Shown in pieces: positions 5,568 through 9,872 of a stretch of 9,872 nt of DNA. The stretch comes from Christensenellaceae bacterium. Lineage in GTDB: Bacteria; Bacillota; Clostridia; Christensenellales; Aristaeellaceae. Each line of letters opens with the position of its first letter. The first letter of the stretch is position 1. A model generated the notes under the pieces. The model was given only the letters and a program-made list of their open reading frames with translations, had not been told where the DNA came from and did no database searches. The stretch is from positions 1 through 9,872 of the forward strand of contig JADGQP010000022.1 in the NCBI GenBank assembly GCA_017881705.1, written 5' to 3'. The position numbers and the translations under genes are program-made.

Positions 5568-6806
5568 TTACTGGTTAAGCAGGTTGGCTGCCTCAAGCTG
5601 GGACTGGATATCGTCCAGCGCAGCCTGCGCGGTCTCATCGCTGGTTTCCAGCGTGCTCAGGACGTTGTTGATAATCTCGGTCACCTGCGCGGATTCCAGC
5701 AGCGCCGGGGGCGCGACGGCATAATCCATGCTGTCAAACACAGCCGCGCGGTTGGAGGGCGGGGTGATGCTCAGGTACTGGCCCAGTTTGCTCTGGTCGG
5801 CAATGGTGGGCAGTTCCCAGCTGGCGTCCAGGCGAAGCTGTACGATGTCGGGATCGGAGCCCATGGCATCGATAAACTTCGCGGCGGCTTCCTGTTTTTT
5901 GCTGGAGGGGGAGATGCAGTTCACATTGGCGAAGAAGAACGTCGCTTTGTCTTTGTAGCCCGGCTCAACCACGATGTCCCAGTTCGATTTGCTTTGCTCC
6001 GCAAACGTGGAGAACATCCAGATGCCCGTGATGGCCATGCCCAGTTTGCCTTCGCTGAAGAGGTCGCCATCGCTGCGGCCAGCAAGTTCTTCGGTGTTGG
6101 GCATCACATGGTTATCGCCGCGGACGCGCTTGATCATCGCGTCCAGAACGGCCACGTTTTCGGGAGAATTAACGGTGAAGGCCGTATGGTCCGCGTTGAG
6201 CAGGCTTCCGCCGTTGCCGACAATGGATTTATAGAATTCATTGTAGCTGATCGGCTGATAAATACCCCAGGTGTCGTCGCCCAGCGCGCGAATCTTTTCC
6301 GCGGCCGTCTGTATGTCGGTCCAGGTCCAATCGTTGGTCGGGTAGCTTATGCCAGCTTGGTCGAACAGGTCCTTATTGTAGAACAACACGCAGGTGGAGA
6401 AGCTCATTGGTACACCGTAGAGGGATCCGTTGCTGGATACAGCATCCAGGCAGCCCTTGGAATAGTTGGCAGTGTTGATGCCCATGTTGGAGATATCCGC
6501 GCACTGATTGCGCAGCTCGTAGGATACCAGGTTTTCCATGTTCAGTTCGAACACGTCGGGCGCATTGCCGCCGGCTATTTTGGTAGCCAGCGTGGTGAAG
6601 TAATCACCCATTGCGGTAAGCTGCACGTCAATTTTGATACCAGGGTTCTTGCTTTCAAAGACATCGATCATCTTTTTCAGCGTTTCTTCCTGAGCACCGG
6701 CGGCGGAGAAGCAGGCATAGGTGAGGGTAATATCCTCTGCCGATGCAACGCTTACCAGAGATAGCAACATTACGACGCACAGAATCAGAGCGACCAGTTT
6801 TTTCAT
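5568..6806 (-). CDS. Carbohydrate ABC transporter substrate-binding protein (family 1)
   Basis: 412 residues. The N-terminus MKKLVALILCVVMLLSLVSV is a classical signal peptide ending in ASA at 21-23, so cleavage before E24 by signal peptidase I is likely. No lipobox cysteine follows, and the only early cysteine (C10, in LILC) is inside the hydrophobic core. The mature protein has family 1 sugar-binding features: an opening beta strand ITLTYACFS (26-34), FESKNPGIKIDVQ (50-62), NAPDVFELN (81-89), YGVPMSFSTCVLFYNKDLF (130-148), NDWTWTD (158-164) and FSEGKLGMAITGIWM (250-264). It captures the substrate outside the membrane and delivers it to the two permeases encoded just upstream. The ATG at 6806 has an excellent GAAGGAGGT nine bases before it, which suits high expression. 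The C-terminal 40 residues are acidic and helical. The sugar cannot be deduced. Confidence 0.93.
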   Translation of the reverse strand: MKKLVALILCVVMLLSLVSVASAEDITLTYACFSAAGAQEETLKKMIDVFESKNPGIKIDVQLTAMGDYFTTLATKIAGGNAPDVFELNMENLVSYELRNQCADISNMGINTANYSKGCLDAVSSNGSLYGVPMSFSTCVLFYNKDLFDQAGISYPTNDWTWTDIQTAAEKIRALGDDTWGIYQPISYNEFYKSIVGNGGSLLNADHTAFTVNSPENVAVLDAMIKRVRGDNHVMPNTEELAGRSDGDLFSEGKLGMAITGIWMFSTFAEQSKSNWDIVVEPGYKDKATFFFANVNCISPSSKKQEAAAKFIDAMGSDPDIVQLRLDASWELPTIADQSKLGQYLSITPPSNRAAVFDSMDYAVAPPALLESAQVTEIINNVLSTLETSDETAQAALDDIQSQLEAANLLNQ

Positions 6807-6830
6807 GGATTGGAACCTCCTTCAGAATCG

Positions 6831-6859
6831 TTTATACTCGCAAACGCACACTCGCGTTA
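6831..6859 (-). promoter_or_regulatory. Operator-like inverted repeat and -10-like box between permease and binding-protein genes
   Basis: In the 60-base gap before the binding-protein gene, AACGC (6843-6847) and GCGTT (6854-6858) form an inverted repeat with a 6-base spacer. Just downstream on the minus strand is TATAAA (6831-6836, five of six -10 consensus bases). The -35 position 17 bases upstream reads TAACGC and is poor. This could be a regulated internal promoter giving extra binding protein, or a small hairpin in the operon mRNA, or chance. Confidence 0.22.
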
Positions 6860-6866
6860 TGCTTCT

Positions 6867-7700
6867 TTATTTAAGGCCACCCAACGAGATGCCGCTGTCC
6901 ACCTTGCTTTGCGTCAGCAGGTACACAACCAGAATCGGCATAATCGTTAATACGGCGCCAGCCATCAGGATATTTTCCTTGTTTTTATAAATGCCGTTCA
7001 TATTGCCCAAAACCACCTGCAGGGTTTGTTTGCTGGTACTTGTCAGAACGATCAGCGGCCAAAGGTAACTGTTCCAGCTTCCCATAAAGGCTAACAGGAT
7101 CATCGTCGCAAGCGTCGGCCCAACCATCGGAAGGACGATGACAAAGAAAACTCGGTATAGTGTCGCCCCGTCGAGCATCGCGCTTTCAAGATAGCTATCG
7201 TTGAGCGATAACATGGATTGCCGCATCAGGAATACTCCGAACGCGTTGGCTAACGACGGCAGGATCAACCCCGTGTAAGTGTTCAGCAGGCCCATCATGC
7301 GCAGGATAATGTAGTTGGGTACCATGGTTACCGTGCCGGGGATCATCATGGTTGCCAGGTACAGCCCGAACAGCTTGTTGGAGCCTTTAAACGGCATCTT
7401 CGTAAAGACGAAGGCGGCCATGCAGGCACTCATCACCTGTACGATCGTGCAGGCAACCGAGAGGAACAGGCTGTTGAGCGAGGCCCGGACAAAGGAGAAA
7501 CCTTCCATGTTGAACACCCGCCGGTATCCTTCCAGCGAGGGGTGCTCGGGAATCCATCGGATGGGGATGGTACGGATGGTTTCCGCGCTTTTAAACGACG
7601 AGGAAAGCATCCACATAAAAGGAATCAGCGTGATGGTTGCTAGCAGGATCAGCACGAGGTAAAAGGCGATCGTCCCCACGACGCTTCTTTTTTTACGCAT
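6867..7700 (-). CDS. Carbohydrate ABC transporter permease, MalG/UgpE/LacG type
   Basis: 277 residues, a typical length for this subfamily. It is an integral membrane subunit of a binding-protein-dependent sugar importer, with about six membrane segments (near 9-30, 76-98, 108-128, 138-158, 189-207 and 244-263). The cytoplasmic EAA loop that contacts the ATPase is visible as ESAMLDGATLYRVFFVIVLP (172-191), with the conserved G at 178. The IPFMWMLSSSFK (26-37) after the first helix and the short C-terminal VDSGISLGGLK are characteristic of MalG-type proteins. The gene begins inside the last codons of the MalF-type permease gene (8-base overlap), implying translational coupling and a one-to-one heterodimer. 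Confidence 0.95.
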   Translation of the reverse strand: MRKKRSVVGTIAFYLVLILLATITLIPFMWMLSSSFKSAETIRTIPIRWIPEHPSLEGYRRVFNMEGFSFVRASLNSLFLSVACTIVQVMSACMAAFVFTKMPFKGSNKLFGLYLATMMIPGTVTMVPNYIILRMMGLLNTYTGLILPSLANAFGVFLMRQSMLSLNDSYLESAMLDGATLYRVFFVIVLPMVGPTLATMILLAFMGSWNSYLWPLIVLTSTSKQTLQVVLGNMNGIYKNKENILMAGAVLTIMPILVVYLLTQSKVDSGISLGGLK

Positions 7701-8580
7701 CGTAATTCACCCACTTCTTCTGCAAGCGGAACTGAACCAGCGTAAATATCAGAATCAGGATGAACAAAATCCAGGAATAAGCCGACGCGACGCCCATTTT
7801 GTATTGCTTAAACGCGTATTTATAAATACGTTCCAAAAATACCGTCGTAGCGCCGCCCGGATCCCCGTTGGTCATAATCAGCACAGCATCGCAAACCTGC
7901 AGCCCATAGATCACGTTAATAACGACCATCATAAACAGCGTAGGCGAAAGCAACGGCAGCGTGATGCTGAAAAACCTGCGTCCCGATCCAGCGCCGTCGA
8001 TAGCCGCGGCCTCATAATAGGTGGGGTCGATGGATTTAAGCGCTGCCAGCACCATTAAAGCGTAATAACCGGTATCCTTCCAGAGGGCGGCCATCACGAT
8101 GCCCGGCATGGCCCAATCCTTGCTGCTCAGCCAGGCGGGCCCGTCGATGCCAACAACGGCCAGCGCCTGGTTCAGCAAGCCGTACTTGCCGCTTAACACC
8201 CAGGTCCACACCACGGCAGCCGCAACCCAGGAGGTGATCACCGGCAAATAAAATACGGTGCGGAAAAATCCGCGTCCCGGGAAGTCGTGGTTTAGCAGCA
8301 TTCCCTCCGCCAGCGACGCCATCAGGATAATCGGAAGGTACAAGACAAGATAGGTCAGCGTGTGCTTAAGCACCTGCGGAAACTCTTTGCCCGTAAGGAT
8401 TTGTATGAAGTTCTTCAGGCCTGTGAACTTCATGGTTCCAGCCAGCAGATCGTAATCCATCAGGCTGAAAACAAACGACGATACCATCGGAATCAGGCAG
8501 AATACAAACACACCGATCAACGACGGCGTTAAAAACACCGCCACGGCCGTTCTTCTGCTGTGATTTTTAGGTAAGTACAT
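7693..8580 (-). CDS. Carbohydrate ABC transporter permease, MalF/UgpA/LacF type
   Basis: 295 residues from the chosen ATG at 8580. It is the partner of the MalG-type subunit. Hydrophobic segments lie near 12-34, 74-96, 106-130, 158-180, 210-230 and 268-286. The EAA loop EAAAIDGAGSGRRFFSITLP (190-209) has the conserved G196 and contacts the ATPase. PGRGFFRTVFYLPVI (101-115) is a typical subfamily stretch. An upstream in-frame ATG at 8628 would add 16 Arg-rich residues (WRYRVRGVRYGRRYK), but it lies inside the GH65 gene and has no ribosome binding site. The ATG at 8580 has GGGAGGAGG six bases before it and follows the GH65 stop by one base. No ATPase gene is in the window, so a shared MsmX-like ATPase is likely. 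Confidence 0.94.
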   Translation of the reverse strand: MYLPKNHSRRTAVAVFLTPSLIGVFVFCLIPMVSSFVFSLMDYDLLAGTMKFTGLKNFIQILTGKEFPQVLKHTLTYLVLYLPIILMASLAEGMLLNHDFPGRGFFRTVFYLPVITSWVAAAVVWTWVLSGKYGLLNQALAVVGIDGPAWLSSKDWAMPGIVMAALWKDTGYYALMVLAALKSIDPTYYEAAAIDGAGSGRRFFSITLPLLSPTLFMMVVINVIYGLQVCDAVLIMTNGDPGGATTVFLERIYKYAFKQYKMGVASAYSWILFILILIFTLVQFRLQKKWVNYDA

Positions 8581-8581
8581 T

Positions 8582-9872
8582 TTATACCTCCTCCCGTATC
8601 GTACGCCCCTTACGCGATACCTCCACACGCAAACGCTTACCGCGGTGCTTTACCGTAAACCGGATTCCCGAGATGCTCGGGGGCAGCGCGGGTTCCAAAA
8701 CCAGTTCTCCGTTTTTCTCCCACAGGCCGGCCGCGCCGAACACCAGCGCCTGCCACGCCGAACCCAGCGCCGCCATATGCAGCCCCTCGCGGCCGGTGTT
8801 GCCCATTACGTCCCGAAGGTCCAGGTAAACGGCTTTGCGAAAGTAATCCTCCGCCTTGTCCCAAAGCCCCAGACGAAGCGCCAGCTGCGCGTGCGGGCCG
8901 TAACTGAGCGTGGAATCGTGCAAGGTGATCGGCTCGTAATACGTAAACACGTTGCGTTGCTCTTCGGGAGTGAAATCGTTAGGGAAAAGCGCCATCAACA
9001 ACACCAGATCGGCCTGCTTGAGCACACGGTAACGCTGCATACGGTCAAAGCAGCAGCGCTTGTAGGCAGGTTCATCCCCATCCTTGAAAAAGGGCGCCGC
9101 CTCCAGGCGATCCAGCAGCTCATCCTGCAAATACAGTTTACGTCCCTCATCGTACGGAATCACAATGCGGTTGCGTACGAAAACCATGTGTTCCCGTTCC
9201 CGGAAGGACAGGGGCGCGTAGCGCAGCGCCAGGTCGATGTTAAAGCGCGCCAGGTAGTTGGTGTAGGCGTTATTGACCGTCGCGCCGCAATACTCGTCCG
9301 GCCCTTTGACAAAGAAAGAGCTGTACTGGTCTTTGGCGGGTTCGTACGTAAGGCGCGTAAGCCAGTAAAGCGCGGTCTGCCGGTACACTTCGGCAGCAGT
9401 ATCCTTTATAAAAGCCTCGTCGCCCGTTACCTCCGCATAGCGCTGCATGGCGTAAACCACATCCGCGGTGATGTGCGTTTCGCAAAGGCCGATATCCCAG
9501 CTTTCGCACTGTTCCTCCCCGCTGTCGGAGCACATCCACGGAAAGCGCGCGCCATCCAGGTTTTGCCGTTTCGCCAGCGCCCGCGCCTGGGGCAGGCGAT
9601 CCGCGCGGTATAAAAGCAGGCTTTTAGCGACGTCCGGCAACGTCCACAGGTAAAAGGGGAGCAGAAAAATCTCGGTATCCCAGAAGGTATTGCCCTTATA
9701 CCGGCCATGGGTCAGCCCGCGCGCGCCCACGGAAATGCTCCGGTCAGCCGAGGACCTGCTGGCCAGCATCTGAAAAATGTCGTAACGCAGCGCGCCCTGC
9801 CGCTGCTCGTCGGCAGAATCCACCTCCACGTCGCAGTCGTCCCAAAGCGCGGCCCACGCTTTTGCGCTTTCC
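8582..9872 (-). CDS. Glycoside hydrolase family 65 protein (disaccharide phosphorylase type), 5' end outside the window
   Basis: The last 430 residues are visible; a full GH65 protein is usually near 750, so roughly the N-terminal 300 are missing. The frame is open to the right edge and reads AWAALWDDCDV, a standard GH65 stretch, so the gene does not start at the GTG at 9829. In visible-fragment numbering, landmarks are ARGLTHGRYKGNTFWDTEIF (50-69), GARFPW (107-112), ETHITADVVYA (131-141), VKGPDEYCGATVNNAYTN (188-205), KQAD (285-288), LHDSTLS (317-323) and NTGREGLHMA (358-367). E193 in GPDEY is at the catalytic acid position, and H365 with the nearby HDS is at the phosphate-binding site of the phosphorylases. 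Expected reaction: phosphorolysis of an alpha-glucoside with inversion to beta-glucose 1-phosphate (maltose, trehalose, kojibiose, nigerose or glucosyl-glycerol types are possible). It probably processes what the co-transcribed importer brings in. Confidence 0.92.
   Translation of the reverse strand, partial: ESAKAWAALWDDCDVEVDSADEQRQGALRYDIFQMLASRSSADRSISVGARGLTHGRYKGNTFWDTEIFLLPFYLWTLPDVAKSLLLYRADRLPQARALAKRQNLDGARFPWMCSDSGEEQCESWDIGLCETHITADVVYAMQRYAEVTGDEAFIKDTAAEVYRQTALYWLTRLTYEPAKDQYSSFFVKGPDEYCGATVNNAYTNYLARFNIDLALRYAPLSFREREHMVFVRNRIVIPYDEGRKLYLQDELLDRLEAAPFFKDGDEPAYKRCCFDRMQRYRVLKQADLVLLMALFPNDFTPEEQRNVFTYYEPITLHDSTLSYGPHAQLALRLGLWDKAEDYFRKAVYLDLRDVMGNTGREGLHMAALGSAWQALVFGAAGLWEKNGELVLEPALPPSISGIRFTVKHRGKRLRVEVSRKGRTIREEV
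8587..8595 (-). promoter_or_regulatory. Ribosome binding site that fixes the MalF-type permease start
   Basis: GGGAGGAGG on the minus strand lies six bases before the ATG at 8580, inside the last codons of the GH65 gene. It decides for 8580 over the in-frame ATG at 8628 and indicates that ribosomes finishing GH65 can start again on the permease. Confidence 0.85.

Noticed and set aside
5994..6764. Plus-strand open frame of 256 codons opposite the binding-protein gene
   Set aside because: It is a shadow of a confidently identified gene, with no domain of its own.
6771..6785. Possible lipobox around C10 of the binding protein (LILC)
   Set aside because: The residues before the Cys do not fit the lipobox, the Cys is inside the hydrophobic core, and a good ASA cleavage site follows.
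8581..8628. Upstream ATG extending the MalF-type permease by 16 residues
   Set aside because: It sits within the GH65 coding sequence without a Shine-Dalgarno, while the ATG at 8580 has a very strong one.
8645..9613. Plus-strand open frame of 322 codons
   Set aside because: It is antisense to the GH65 gene, whose frame is full of conserved motifs. The product shows no family features and there is no ribosome binding site worth noting.
9827..9829. GTG as the start of the GH65 gene
   Set aside because: The same frame continues without a stop to the edge of the window and encodes further GH65-typical residues (AWAALWDDCDV), so the gene begins outside.

Overview
The window is a GC-rich piece of bacterial chromosome. 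Every gene I can support lies on the minus strand, so transcription runs from high to low coordinates. The carbohydrate ABC importer, strong AGGAGG-type ribosome binding sites, tight gene packing and a substrate-binding protein with a plain 'MKKL...ASA' signal peptide suggest a high-GC anaerobic Firmicute (Clostridia, perhaps Christensenellales-like). That placement is an inference from style; the window holds no rRNA or other phylogenetic marker.

Region 1 (9872 to 5568) is a sugar-uptake operon. It starts with the C-terminal part of a glycoside hydrolase family 65 protein, which runs off the right edge. A MalF/UgpA-type permease follows after a one-base gap. A MalG/UgpE-type permease overlaps that by 8 bases, and a family 1 sugar-binding protein comes last. 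No ATPase gene is present, so the importer probably borrows a shared MsmX-type ATPase. A strong hairpin terminator lies behind the binding protein.

Region 2 (5567 to 5313) is a structured intergenic stretch of 255 bases. It holds two near-identical 27-base repeats, an 11-bp bidirectional terminator, a candidate promoter nested in that terminator, and a set of mutually exclusive hairpins just ahead of the next gene.

Region 3 (5312 to 3528) encodes a 594-residue glycosidase without a signal peptide. Its C-terminal half matches, motif by motif, the (alpha/alpha)6-barrel alpha-mannosidases of family GH125 (DUF1237). It also carries an extra N-terminal beta-rich domain of about 240 residues. Together with the importer and the GH65 enzyme it suggests import and intracellular breakdown of a small glucose- and perhaps mannose-containing oligosaccharide.

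Region 4 (3527 to 1) is a separate envelope-glycan operon. It lies behind a 12-bp-stem terminator and has a near-consensus promoter (TTGACA, 17 bp, TAAGAT). It encodes a large DUF6020-type multispanning membrane protein (GT-C-like), a GT2 polyprenyl-phosphate-type glycosyltransferase with two C-terminal membrane helices, and the first 19 codons of what looks like a DUF354-family (GT-B-like) protein at the left edge.

No tRNA, rRNA, CRISPR array, transposase or phage gene was seen. The strongest candidates for something undescribed are the divergent GH125-like enzyme and the switch-like leader before it.
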